A DNA stretch of 64,000 bases, taken from assembly GCA_023395395.1 (NCBI GenBank), contig JAEWZH010000012.1, forward strand, positions 6,068-70,067, in the 5' to 3' direction. Shown piece by piece: positions 38,069-46,268 of this stretch. Positions within the stretch are counted from its first letter, which is position 1. Every line of letters starts with the position of its first letter. The notes beneath the pieces were generated by a model. The model did no database searches. It saw nothing but the letters and a program-made list of their open reading frames with translations, and was not told where the DNA came from. A program made the position numbers and the translations under genes. Source of the DNA: Bacteroidota bacterium (GTDB lineage: Bacteria > Bacteroidota > Bacteroidia > Bacteroidales > Porphyromonadaceae).

Positions 38069-38872
38069 TTACTTCCTTCTCAAAGCGATGACTCCCTTGG
38101 AGAGGAGGAATACTATGGAAAGCAGCAGTACAGAGAGGACGCCGGTAGGGAGGTTTAAGAAGTAGCTCCCCAAAAGAGCGATGAGTACTGTGGTAATACT
38201 GAGCAGTGAGCTCCCAATGATCAAGTGCTTGAAGTTGGAGGTGAATTGTCCCACTGTCATCTGTGGCAGTGTAAGCATACTCATCAACATCATGATACCC
38301 ATTACTTTGATGCTGAGTACGATACCGACACTTATCCAGATAATCATCGCATATTGATAGATGCTTCGGTGTAGACCTCGCACTTGCATAAACTCTGGGT
38401 CAAAGGAGATGTAGAGCAGGGGGTAATAGTATCTTATCACCAATAAAATAGTGATGAACGCATAGCCAACTAGCCCCCACAGCTCAATCGGTGTCACCAA
38501 GAGAATATTGCCGAAGAGAAAGGCGGTCAGGCTAGGGGTGTATCCTGGAGAGAGGAATACGAAAAGAATTCCAAGAGCCATGCCCAACGACCATATAGCA
38601 GCTATCGCTGAATCTTCTCGAACCTTCCCTTTCTGACTCAGCCACTCTACACCCAGTGCACTCAAGACGGCCGACCCGATTGCGTAGAGTAGGGGATTAT
38701 GCCCCATAAAGAACCCCAGCCCCATACCTGCAAAGGAGCTATGGGTAATCCCTCCTGATATAAAGACCATACGGCGAACCACCACGAAGCTCCCCACAAT
38801 CCCTGTGATGAGCCCAGTCAGTAACACCGCTATTGCTGACTGAATAAAGAAGTCGTAGCTAAAGAGTGACAT
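38069..38872 (-). CDS. Metal (zinc/manganese/iron) ABC transporter permease
   Basis: 267 residues with about eight transmembrane helices. It matches the ZnuB/MntB (ABC-3) family: GIVGSFVVVRRMVFISGGITHSSFAGMG near the N-terminus is the family signature, and VKVMGIMMLMSMLTLPQ aligns with the conserved late region. The permease forms the inner-membrane channel for a chelated divalent metal. No ATPase or binding-protein gene is adjacent; they must be elsewhere. The metal cannot be told from this sequence. Confidence 0.9.
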   Translation of the reverse strand: MSLFSYDFFIQSAIAVLLTGLITGIVGSFVVVRRMVFISGGITHSSFAGMGLGFFMGHNPLLYAIGSAVLSALGVEWLSQKGKVREDSAIAAIWSLGMALGILFVFLSPGYTPSLTAFLFGNILLVTPIELWGLVGYAFITILLVIRYYYPLLYISFDPEFMQVRGLHRSIYQYAMIIWISVGIVLSIKVMGIMMLMSMLTLPQMTVGQFTSNFKHLIIGSSLLSITTVLIALLGSYFLNLPTGVLSVLLLSIVFLLSKGVIALRRK

Positions 38873-38882
38873 ATTGGCAGCC

Positions 38883-39290
38883 TTATGCCTGTGCAGCCAG
38901 TCGCTGCTCTAGCTCTTTTTGAATCTGGACAGGGACAGGAAGCCTCCTGAGGCTGATGCTTCTCTTCCAAGGCGCCAGTTCATCGGGGTTCAGCGTATGC
39001 AGTACTTCACTCCATTCTGCCAGCTCCTCCTCGGTGTAGTCTTCGCCACTCCGACGACGAAATCGATCAAGCTCTTGATCCTCAAAATAAACCAAGTGTG
39101 GTCGCTCCTTGTCCTTGGCATTGAAGCAACTCGTACCGCCACAGCATCCGCTACAGCTATGCCCCGGTGCACACTCTTTGATTTCAGGAACTGCTCCTCC
39201 ATTGTCCTCCCTTATCTTGCGTAGACGCTTTGTGGAGAATACAACTACCACAGCAAGCACAGCTATCACTGATATACTTATCCAATCCAT
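38883..39290 (-). CDS. Cys-rich single-pass membrane protein
   Basis: 135 residues. One N-terminal helix (about 4-20) precedes a basic stop-transfer (TKRLRKIRE). A cysteine cluster CAPGHSCSGCCGGTSC could bind a metal. The remainder is acidic, with YFEDQELDRFRRRSGEDYTEEELAEWSEVLHTL. This resembles short Bacteroidales proteins sometimes labelled phospholipase without evidence; I do not adopt that name. It lies 10 bp upstream of the metal ABC permease in the same transcript, so a metal-related role is plausible but inferred. Confidence 0.65.
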   Translation of the reverse strand: MDWISISVIAVLAVVVVFSTKRLRKIREDNGGAVPEIKECAPGHSCSGCCGGTSCFNAKDKERPHLVYFEDQELDRFRRRSGEDYTEEELAEWSEVLHTLNPDELAPWKRSISLRRLPVPVQIQKELEQRLAAQA

Positions 39291-39316
39291 ATCACAAACT
39301 ATCTTTAGATGGATTA

Positions 39317-39324
39317 CAAAGATA
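39317..39324 (-). promoter_or_regulatory. -7 promoter box of the Cys-rich protein/permease/lipoprotein operon
   Basis: TATCTTTG on the minus strand, 26 nt before the first ATG of the three-gene unit. Confidence 0.5.
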
Positions 39325-39454
39325 CAAATTTAGGGAGACAGCAGAGCAGTCTCCCAATTCCAGCCACCCATTTGTGGTAATTCTATAGAATCAATATAAT
39401 GTAGTAGGCAGTCTAAGGGGCTATTGATAGCCTGATATTTGAGGCTGCAGTTAT

Positions 39455-40171
39455 TTATTCGAGGATGACTCGAGTGCCAATCTCTTTGCCCTCGACAAGT
39501 AGTTTGGTGAGGTTGCCTGGGGTATCCATATCAAAGACCACAATAGGTTGATTATTCTCCATACACATGGCTGTAGCGGTGATGTCCATCACCTTGAGGT
39601 TGCGGCGCAGAATCTCCTGATAAGTGATCTCGTCAAACTTAGTCGCTGTAGGGTCTTTCTCTGGATCTGCGGTGTAGATACCGTCTACGCGAGTCCCCTT
39701 GAGCATCGCATCGCACTCCAGCTCTATCGCACGGAGCGACGAGCCTGTGTCGGTAGTGAAGTAAGGGTTGCCTGTGCCTCCCGCGCAGATGACGACCTTG
39801 CCAGCGTTGAGAGTTTCAAGAGCATCCCACTTATTGTAGTGCTTGCCGATGGGCATCATAGGTGTAGCAGTAAATACCTGACTCTTTTGCCCCACTGCCT
39901 CCAGAGCAGAGCTTAGGGCTAGGCTGTTGATCACTGTGGCAAGCATCCCCATTTGATCGCCTTTGACTCGGTCGAAGCCCTTTGCCGCACCGCTGAGCCC
40001 ACGGAAGATATTCCCGCCACCGATTACGATAGCAACTTGCACCCCGCTCTTTACCACTTCAGCAATCTCAGTGGCGTAGTTATTTAGGCGAACTGGATCG
40101 ATGCCATAGCCCTGAGCGCCCTGTAGCGATTCGCCACTCAGCTTGAGTAGCACACGATTATACCTCTTCAT
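39455..40171 (-). CDS. pyrH: Uridylate kinase (UMP kinase)
   Basis: 238 residues of the hexameric bacterial UMP kinase (amino-acid-kinase fold). LLKLSGESLQG, IVIGGGNIFRG, DQMGMLATVINSLALSSALE, GGTGNPYFTTDT and DGIYTADPEKDPTATKF are all family hallmarks. It converts UMP to UDP. It is usually next to frr; here it is alone with its own TATCTTTG box (40204-40211), and a 22-bp repeat array lies further upstream. Confidence 0.97.
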   Translation of the reverse strand: MKRYNRVLLKLSGESLQGAQGYGIDPVRLNNYATEIAEVVKSGVQVAIVIGGGNIFRGLSGAAKGFDRVKGDQMGMLATVINSLALSSALEAVGQKSQVFTATPMMPIGKHYNKWDALETLNAGKVVICAGGTGNPYFTTDTGSSLRAIELECDAMLKGTRVDGIYTADPEKDPTATKFDEITYQEILRRNLKVMDITATAMCMENNQPIVVFDMDTPGNLTKLLVEGKEIGTRVILE

Positions 40172-40203
40172 ATCTATTCCTCTTATGATTGTTGTTTCCC
40201 TCG

Positions 40204-40211
40204 CAAAGATA
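40204..40211 (-). promoter_or_regulatory. -7 promoter box of pyrH
   Basis: TATCTTTG on the minus strand, 32 nt before the pyrH ATG. No TTG at ideal spacing. Confidence 0.5.
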
Positions 40212-40245
40212 GCGAATTAATTTCTTTAATAGGGGGGGGAAAAAC

Positions 40246-40346
40246 TCCCCTATAGAGCGGACGAATCTCCTCTATAGAGCGGACGAATCTCCTCTATAGA
40301 GCGGACAAATCTCCTCTATAGAGCGGACAGATTCTCTCTACCGAGG
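40246..40346. repeat. 22-bp tandem repeat array of the CTCTATAGAG family
   Basis: CTATAGAG begins at 40250, 40272, 40294 and 40316, an exact 22-bp period, followed by a degenerate copy CTACCGAG at 40338. The unit is TCTCCTCTATAGAGCGGACG with small changes. Architecture and orientation equal those of the array at 33745-33861. It lies between the divergent pyrH and DUF1648 genes. Nothing else is seen from 40347 to the promoter at 40469. Confidence 0.9.
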
Positions 40347-40468
40347 GATCATCCATGCCTAGAAAAAATCCGCCATCGATAAGCTGGGAACCTTTACTCG
40401 CAGAATAGAGGCGGTTGGCTATCCGACAATATTCCCAAAGATTTATTCCCGTTATCCATTTATGTTCA

Positions 40469-40476
40469 TATCTTTG
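40469..40476 (+). promoter_or_regulatory. -7 promoter box of the DUF1648 gene
   Basis: TATCTTTG, 27 nt before the ATG at 40503. Confidence 0.5.
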
Positions 40477-40502
40477 TACTCCATAACCAAATAGAGACTG
40501 CA

Positions 40503-40958
40503 ATGAAGACAAAGACAATAGGCATTTTATCAGCAGTTATTGCTATTGCAACGCTGCTTATACTCATTCTGTTTTACGGTCAAATTCCACCTCTTACTCC
40601 ATCTCATTACGGACTCCTCGGGATAGCTGATGCTTGGGAGCATAAAAGTCTATTGTGGATTATTGCCGTAGGCAATTTTATCCTCAACATCGCTATTGGT
40701 TTTTTGGCCCGATACCCCAATATCTACAATTACCCTTTTGAGATAACCGATATGAATAGAGAGAGAGTTTATGCCGCTGCCTCTCGTTTCGTCGAAGTAT
40801 TGCGCCTTGTTACCACATTGGTTTTTACAAGTATCACGCTCTTTATGTCGTTGTCTGTCGAGAAAATCCCAATCCTCATCTACTTATGTCTGATATTATC
40901 CCCCGTAGTTTGTCTATTCCATGGAATAAGAGAAATACATAAAGCAAGCAAAAAGTAA
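40503..40958 (+). CDS. DUF1648-like integral membrane protein
   Basis: 151 residues with four hydrophobic helices (about 6-25, 50-68, 95-113, 120-140). The first loop, GQIPPLTPSHYGLLGIADAW, fits the lPxxIPxHxxxxGxxDxW pattern of DUF1648. In Gram-positives DUF1648 occurs in SdpI-like immunity or signal proteins; here it stands alone as a monocistronic gene. The function is unknown. Confidence 0.7.
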   Translation: MKTKTIGILSAVIAIATLLILILFYGQIPPLTPSHYGLLGIADAWEHKSLLWIIAVGNFILNIAIGFLARYPNIYNYPFEITDMNRERVYAAASRFVEVLRLVTTLVFTSITLFMSLSVEKIPILIYLCLILSPVVCLFHGIREIHKASKK

Positions 40959-40983
40959 CCTTCTTTTGGGCAACCCTTATACA

Positions 40984-41013
40984 TTGGACACTGGCATTTT
41001 TTATGTACCTTTG
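40984..41013 (+). promoter_or_regulatory. Promoter of the acyl-CoA ligase operon
   Basis: TTG (40984-40986), 19-nt spacer, TACCTTTG (41006-41013). A good Bacteroidetes match, with the start of transcription about 30 nt before the ATG at 41055. Confidence 0.7.
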
Positions 41014-41054
41014 TTAGAGTAAGAATTGTTTATTTAGCATAAGGAAAGAGTGTT

Positions 41055-42911
41055 ATGAGCAGGCAAAGGACGGTGATTCCGATTATTGATGTCCCTCAGC
41101 GCTATGCAGAGGATTACCCAAAAGAGTGCTGTCTGATGGTGCGCAATCAACTTTCGGGTGTGTGGGAAGAGATTAGCTGGAGCACGTTTGGCACCATGGT
41201 GTACCGTCTGGCTGCTGCACTTATCGAGAGCGGTATAGAAGAGGGAGATAGGGTGGGGGTGTTTTCGGAAAATAGCGATAAATTTCTCGCTGCTGATCTC
41301 GGGATCTTTAGGGCAGGTGCGATAGCCATTCCTTTCTATGCCTCCAGTTCGCCCTCCCAAGTGAAGTACATGGTGGAGCACAGTCAGATGAAGTTGCTCT
41401 TTGTCGGAGAGCAGGAGCAGTATGAAGCGGCTCGTGCGGCAATGAGAGAGCTTTCACAACCTCTAAAGCTAGTCCTCTTTGACCGTGAAATTGTACGGGA
41501 TGGAGGAGATTTGGACTCTATCTATTTGGAGGATTTTCTGAGAATTGGAGACGAAGGACAGCATGATACAGAGCTTTCTGAGAGGAGAAAAAGGTGGCAT
41601 CTCGACAATACCGCTCTCATCCTCTATACCAGTGGGACAAGTGGTACCCCGAAGGGAGTGGAGATTGCCTTTAGGAGCATTCATTCGGCCATTATAAATC
41701 ATGCCATCGAACTTCCTCTCCTCAAGGCAGGAAAGGTGAGTATGAACTTCCTCCCTCTCACACATATCTTCGAGAAGATGTGGTGCTATGTCTGCCTGAC
41801 AATGGGCGTCAGAATCGCTGTCAATCACAATCCTAAAGAAATCCTAAGATCCCTGACTGAGGTGCACCCCCACTACATGTGCAATGTGCCTCGCTTCTGG
41901 GAAAAGGTATATGTGGGCGTGTATGAAAAGGTTCAGACTATGCCTCCTATACTCAAAAAGATGACCGATGAATGTATCAGGGTGAGTCGCAAGTATCACT
42001 TCGAGTATCGAGCAAAGGGGAAGAGACCTCCGACTCTACTCAAGATGCAATACAACTTCTACTCTCGTACGCTGCTCAATATCCTAAGGAAAAAAGTGGG
42101 TATCGAGCGTGGACTTATTTACCCTGTTGCCGGAGCTGCACTTGCAGACAAGGTGCAAGCATTTCTGCTTAGTATCGATGTGCCGATTGTCTATGGCTAT
42201 GGTTTGACGGAGACAACCGCCACGGTTTGTTTCTGCCACCAAGATGGATTTGAGTTTGGGTCTATAGGTCGTGCTCTAGGCGGGGTCTCCATTCGCATTG
42301 ATGAAGCTGCGGGAGGCGAGATACTGGTGAAGGGAGATACCGTAATGAAGGGGTATTATCTCAATCCGGAGGCCAATGCTCAGGCATTTACTGAGGATGG
42401 GTGGTTCCGAACGGGAGACTTAGGATCCATGGATGCTGAGGGGAATGTATTCTTTAAGGAGCGCGCCAAGGATTTATTTAAGACTGCTAATGGCAAATAT
42501 ATCGTCCCCAACTTGATAGAAAACCTGCTCACCTCTGATGGTTTGATAGAGCAGGCGGTGGTGATTGCTGATGGACGTAGCTTCGTGAGCGCACTGATAC
42601 TCCCTAATTGGGAAAAGCTCCTAATAGGACTAAAGGAAGTGGGTATAAACAATCTCCCAGAGGACAAAATAACTCTTTCTAAGCACCCAGAGGTATATAA
42701 GCTACTGGAGCAGAGGATTTCGGAGCTCTTAGAGTCGCTCGCTTCTTATGAAAAGGTAAAGAAGTTTTACATCCTCACCGAGCCCCTCTCTATAGATAAT
42801 GGGATGCTCACCAATAGTCTAAAGACCAAGCGCTTGGTCGTGGAGAAGCACTACGAGGATGCCATCCGTGATCTCTACGCTTATCACAAGCTACCTGACC
42901 TTACTGAGTAA
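41055..42911 (+). CDS. Long-chain fatty acid-CoA ligase (AMP-binding)
   Basis: 618 residues, an adenylate-forming enzyme. The P-loop is ILYTSGTSGTPKGVEIAF. NFLPLTHIFEKMWCY, VYGYGLTETTATVCF (A5) and WFRTGDLG (A7) follow. The late lysine lies around SLKTKRLVVEKHY. It matches the FAA1-like long-chain group common in Bacteroidetes. It activates fatty acids to acyl-CoA for phospholipid use or breakdown at the inner membrane. It is the first gene of a long plus-strand unit running towards recG-mnmG. Confidence 0.9.
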   Translation: MSRQRTVIPIIDVPQRYAEDYPKECCLMVRNQLSGVWEEISWSTFGTMVYRLAAALIESGIEEGDRVGVFSENSDKFLAADLGIFRAGAIAIPFYASSSPSQVKYMVEHSQMKLLFVGEQEQYEAARAAMRELSQPLKLVLFDREIVRDGGDLDSIYLEDFLRIGDEGQHDTELSERRKRWHLDNTALILYTSGTSGTPKGVEIAFRSIHSAIINHAIELPLLKAGKVSMNFLPLTHIFEKMWCYVCLTMGVRIAVNHNPKEILRSLTEVHPHYMCNVPRFWEKVYVGVYEKVQTMPPILKKMTDECIRVSRKYHFEYRAKGKRPPTLLKMQYNFYSRTLLNILRKKVGIERGLIYPVAGAALADKVQAFLLSIDVPIVYGYGLTETTATVCFCHQDGFEFGSIGRALGGVSIRIDEAAGGEILVKGDTVMKGYYLNPEANAQAFTEDGWFRTGDLGSMDAEGNVFFKERAKDLFKTANGKYIVPNLIENLLTSDGLIEQAVVIADGRSFVSALILPNWEKLLIGLKEVGINNLPEDKITLSKHPEVYKLLEQRISELLESLASYEKVKKFYILTEPLSIDNGMLTNSLKTKRLVVEKHYEDAIRDLYAYHKLPDLTE

Positions 42912-42918
42912 ACCCTTG

Positions 42919-43461
42919 ATGGCAAGAAAGCTGAGGATAGAGGAGATGGGGCGTATGAGCCCCGAGGAATACACCCAAGCGAGGAAACGAAGGATAGTGG
43001 TGGTGCTGGATAATATCCGTAGCATGCACAATGTGGGATCGGTGTTTCGGACTGCAGATGCGCTGCGTCTGGAGGCTCTTTATCTCTGTGGTATCTCCGG
43101 AAGACCTCCACACTCCGAGATACATAAGAGCGCATTAGGGGCAGAGGAAGTGGTGGAATGGCAATATTTTCAGAAAACCGCAGAGGCAGTTCGCCAACTC
43201 AAAGCAATGGGCTATATGGTTTGGGCACTCGAGCAAGCGGAGCAGTCAGTGTTATTGCCAAATGTAGGACAATTTGTCGGAGATAATCAGCCACTCGCAA
43301 TAGTTTTAGGCAATGAAGTGGAGGGGGTACAGCAAGAGGTGATTGACCTTTGTGATGGAGTGATAGAGATTGAGCAATACGGGACGAAGCACTCGATGAA
43401 TGTGAGCGTCGCAGCCGGGATTGTGATGTGGTATTTGAGCCAATTTAGAGGGATACAATAG
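42919..43461 (+). CDS. TrmH family (SPOUT) RNA 2'-O-methyltransferase
   Basis: 180 residues from the ATG at 42919; the frame is open to 42859 but overlaps the ligase gene. SPOUT motif 1 is DNIRSMHNVGSVFRTADA, motif 2 LAIVLGNEVEGV and motif 3 IEQYGTKHSMNVSVAAGIV. These form the knotted S-adenosylmethionine site. The substrate (tRNA or rRNA nucleotide) cannot be read from the sequence. It lies 8 bp after the ligase and 8 bp before ispD. Confidence 0.92.
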   Translation: MARKLRIEEMGRMSPEEYTQARKRRIVVVLDNIRSMHNVGSVFRTADALRLEALYLCGISGRPPHSEIHKSALGAEEVVEWQYFQKTAEAVRQLKAMGYMVWALEQAEQSVLLPNVGQFVGDNQPLAIVLGNEVEGVQQEVIDLCDGVIEIEQYGTKHSMNVSVAAGIVMWYLSQFRGIQ

Positions 43462-43468
43462 GGTAAGC

Positions 43469-44161
43469 ATGAAAGAGCTTTCTGTGGTAATAGTCGCTGG
43501 GGGTAAGGGACTGAGGATGGAGAGTACTCTGCCAAAGCAGTACCTAATGCTCCACGTGAAACCTATCTTGGTTTGGACGATTGAGCACCTCTATGATGCC
43601 ATTGAAGACACTGTCGATACGGAGTTTATCTTGGTACGCCCCAAAGCGGATGAAGCATTTGTCTCCGAGATAATGTCTCTCCATCTCAAGAAAGGCATCG
43701 AACTCAAATATGCAGATGGCGGTTCTCAACGTGCTGAAAGTGTCCGGAATGGTCTGGAGCTTGCGACAGGAGCCTTCGTGATGATACACGATGGTGTACG
43801 TCCTTTTGTGTCGAAAGAATTGCTGTATCGAATCTGGGACACTAGGACGAACGGAGCAGTGGTACCTGCCATGGAGCCTACGGACTCTATCAGAATACTG
43901 GATGAGGAAAGGCTCTACAGGAGCTTCCCAAGAAGCGATGTCCGTCTGATACAGACGCCACAGCTCTTTGAGCGGGACTTATTAGTAGAGAGTTATCGAG
44001 GCTATTTCGATCATCCTAATAGTTCATGTACGGACGATGCCAGTATTGTAGAGCTTTACGGGGGGCTTGCCCCTACGGTTGTGGAGGGAGAAGAACAGAA
44101 TATCAAAATCACTACACCAAAGGATTTGGCTTTGGCTAATTGGTATCTGACCAGGAAATAA
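43469..44161 (+). CDS. ispD: 2-C-methyl-D-erythritol 4-phosphate cytidylyltransferase
   Basis: 230 residues. The nucleotide loop VIVAGGKGLRMESTLPKQYL is slightly divergent from the usual GxGxRMGxxxPKQ. GGSQRAESVRNGL, IHDGVRPFVS and CTDDASIVE with the late EGEEQNIKITTPKDL are all expected. IspD makes CDP-methylerythritol in the MEP isoprenoid pathway. A parS-like sequence (43548-43563) lies inside the coding region. Confidence 0.95.
   Translation: MKELSVVIVAGGKGLRMESTLPKQYLMLHVKPILVWTIEHLYDAIEDTVDTEFILVRPKADEAFVSEIMSLHLKKGIELKYADGGSQRAESVRNGLELATGAFVMIHDGVRPFVSKELLYRIWDTRTNGAVVPAMEPTDSIRILDEERLYRSFPRSDVRLIQTPQLFERDLLVESYRGYFDHPNSSCTDDASIVELYGGLAPTVVEGEEQNIKITTPKDLALANWYLTRK
43548..43563 (+). 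promoter_or_regulatory. parS-like site within ispD
   Basis: TGCTCCACGTGAAACC matches 13 of 16 bases of the common bacterial parS consensus TGTTTCACGTGAAACA. It is one of three such sites in 4.6 kb, all in the same orientation. Confidence 0.4.
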
Positions 44162-44165
44162 GTCG

Positions 44166-46268
44166 ATGAATGATATCCTAAAGCGTGATATTACTTTTCT
44201 GAAAGGGGTAGGGGAGCGCAAGGCTGCTGTGCTTTCCAAAGAATTGGAGGTAAAGACCTGGGGTGATTTGCTCTATAAGTTCCCTTATCGTCATGTGGAT
44301 CGCACTAGGATTTACAAAATCAACGAACTGCTAGAGGAGATGCCCTATGTACAACTCCAGGGAGAGATTATTGGCTTTGTGGAGGAGGGCAGCGGTCCGA
44401 GGAAAAGGCTAAAGGCTTACTTTAAGGATCAAACAGGGGTGATGGAGCTGGTATGGTTTAATAGTATTACCTATATGCTCCGAAATCTTAAGCTCCATAC
44501 TCCATATGTAATCTTCGGGAAACCTACTCGCTACGGAAGCTCTTTTTCGATGGCACATCCTGAGATAGAATTGGCAGGAAGTCCAATGAGTTCGGTCGGG
44601 CGACTCTATCCGATGTATTATTCTACTGAACGGATGAAGAAGTCAGGGTTATCCTCAAAGGCTCTCAGCGAACTACAAAAGGTTATTTTGGCAGAAGTAA
44701 GGGGGCAGATACAGGACACTCTCCCCGAGTATATTGTGCAGAATTATCAGATGCTTCCCCTCGGTGTAGCATTGGAAATGATTCACTTCCCTACGGATGC
44801 AAGGATGCTACAGAGAGCGCAAGCAAGGCTGAAAATGGAGGAGTTGTTTTACCTCTCTCTGAGACAACGCTACATCCATAAAAATAGAAAAGAGGAGAGT
44901 ACTGGATTTGTCTTTCAGCCATCTGGAAAACATTTTGATGAATATAGGAAGAGGGGGCTGACATTCCGACTCACGAGGGCTCAGGAGCGTGTGGTTAATG
45001 AAATCCGTGCCGATATGGGGAGCGGACATCAGATGAATCGCCTGGTGCAAGGTGATGTCGGTAGTGGAAAGACTGTAGTGGCACTTCTCTCTATGTTGGT
45101 GGCTATTGACAACGGTTTTCAGGTGACGATGATGGCTCCGACGGAGATATTGGCAACCCAGCACTACCAGTCGCTCTCGATGATGTTAGCGAGGCAGAAA
45201 GAGATTAGGGTGGCACTTTTGACGGGTTCGATGAAAGTCAAGGAGAGAAAGCCGGTATTGGAAGCTCTGGAAAGGGGCGAGATAGACATCCTTGTGGGGA
45301 CACATATCTTGATTCAAGACTACGTAAAATTCCACAAGCTAGGTCTTGCAGTGATAGACGAACAGCATCGCTTCGGGGTCTATCAGAGAAGTGTATTGTG
45401 GGAGAAGGGTAGAGGATTAAATCCTCACGTACTTATTATGAGTGCGACGCCTATCCCCCGTACATTGGCGATGACACTATATGGAGATTTAGACGTTTCT
45501 ATAATCGATGAATTACCTCCTGGGCGTACCCCAATCATCACTAGTCATGCCTTCAATCACCAACTAGCGGAGGTACATCAATTTATTTATAGCCAGCTGA
45601 TGGAAGGACGACAGTGCTATGTCGTCTACCCGCTTATTGAGGAAAGCGAAAAGAGTGATATGGTCAGTTTGGAGCAAGGGTATGATGAATTTAGACTTGC
45701 TTTTCCTGCGCATCGGGTTGGGATGGTACACGGAAAACTAAAACCAGAGGTAAAGGAGGCAGAAATGCGTAAATTTGCAACCGGGGAGACCCATATTTTA
45801 GTAGCGACAACAGTGATAGAAGTGGGTGTTGATGTCCCAAATGCGACGGTAATGATTATCACTAGTGCCGATAGATTCGGACTTTCTCAACTCCATCAGC
45901 TTAGAGGGAGGGTAGGGCGTGGAGCCCATCAAAGTTATTGTGTACTGATGAGTGATAATGCTGTTGGAGAAACGGCACTGAGGAGAATCAATATTATGTG
46001 CCAGAGTACAGATGGATTTTATCTGGCAGAAGAGGACCTCAAGATGCGAGGTGCTGGGGATCTCGAGGGGACGCAACAGAGCGGGGAGGGAATCTCTCTG
46101 AAGATTGCAAATCTATCTGAGGATGGTCGCTATGTGCAATTTTGTAATAACCTGGTGGAGTACATTCTTGGAGAGGATAGTGAGCTACAGCAGCCGAAGA
46201 ATAGGCTTCTCTATGAGCGCCTGCAAATGATGTTGGCAAATGATAAGGATTGGGGGTTGATTAGCTAA
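44166..46268 (+). CDS. recG: ATP-dependent DNA helicase RecG
   Basis: 700 residues. The N-terminal wedge/OB domain (ITFLKGVGERKAAVLSKELEVKTWGDLLYKFPYRHVD) is typical. Helicase motifs follow: GDVGSGKTVVALL (I), MAPTEILATQHY (Ia), AVIDEQHRFGV (II), MSATPIPRTLAMT (III), ATTVIEVGVDVPNAT (V) and QLRGRVGRG (VI). The C-terminal MRGAGDLEGTQQSG is the RecG hook. It remodels stalled forks and branched DNA. It ends exactly where mnmG starts. Confidence 0.97.
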   Translation: MNDILKRDITFLKGVGERKAAVLSKELEVKTWGDLLYKFPYRHVDRTRIYKINELLEEMPYVQLQGEIIGFVEEGSGPRKRLKAYFKDQTGVMELVWFNSITYMLRNLKLHTPYVIFGKPTRYGSSFSMAHPEIELAGSPMSSVGRLYPMYYSTERMKKSGLSSKALSELQKVILAEVRGQIQDTLPEYIVQNYQMLPLGVALEMIHFPTDARMLQRAQARLKMEELFYLSLRQRYIHKNRKEESTGFVFQPSGKHFDEYRKRGLTFRLTRAQERVVNEIRADMGSGHQMNRLVQGDVGSGKTVVALLSMLVAIDNGFQVTMMAPTEILATQHYQSLSMMLARQKEIRVALLTGSMKVKERKPVLEALERGEIDILVGTHILIQDYVKFHKLGLAVIDEQHRFGVYQRSVLWEKGRGLNPHVLIMSATPIPRTLAMTLYGDLDVSIIDELPPGRTPIITSHAFNHQLAEVHQFIYSQLMEGRQCYVVYPLIEESEKSDMVSLEQGYDEFRLAFPAHRVGMVHGKLKPEVKEAEMRKFATGETHILVATTVIEVGVDVPNATVMIITSADRFGLSQLHQLRGRVGRGAHQSYCVLMSDNAVGETALRRINIMCQSTDGFYLAEEDLKMRGAGDLEGTQQSGEGISLKIANLSEDGRYVQFCNNLVEYILGEDSELQQPKNRLLYERLQMMLANDKDWGLIS

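Noticed and set aside
38883..39290. Naming the Cys-rich protein a phospholipase
   Set aside because: Similar proteins carry that label, but no lipase motif is visible; it looks like a small membrane protein.
33745..40346. 22-bp repeat arrays as CRISPR arrays
   Set aside because: The repeats are contiguous with no unique spacers, the unit is shorter than CRISPR repeats, and no cas gene is near.
42859..42918. Longer start for the SPOUT methyltransferase
   Set aside because: The extra 20 residues lie in the acyl-CoA ligase gene and do not match the family; the ATG at 42919 does.
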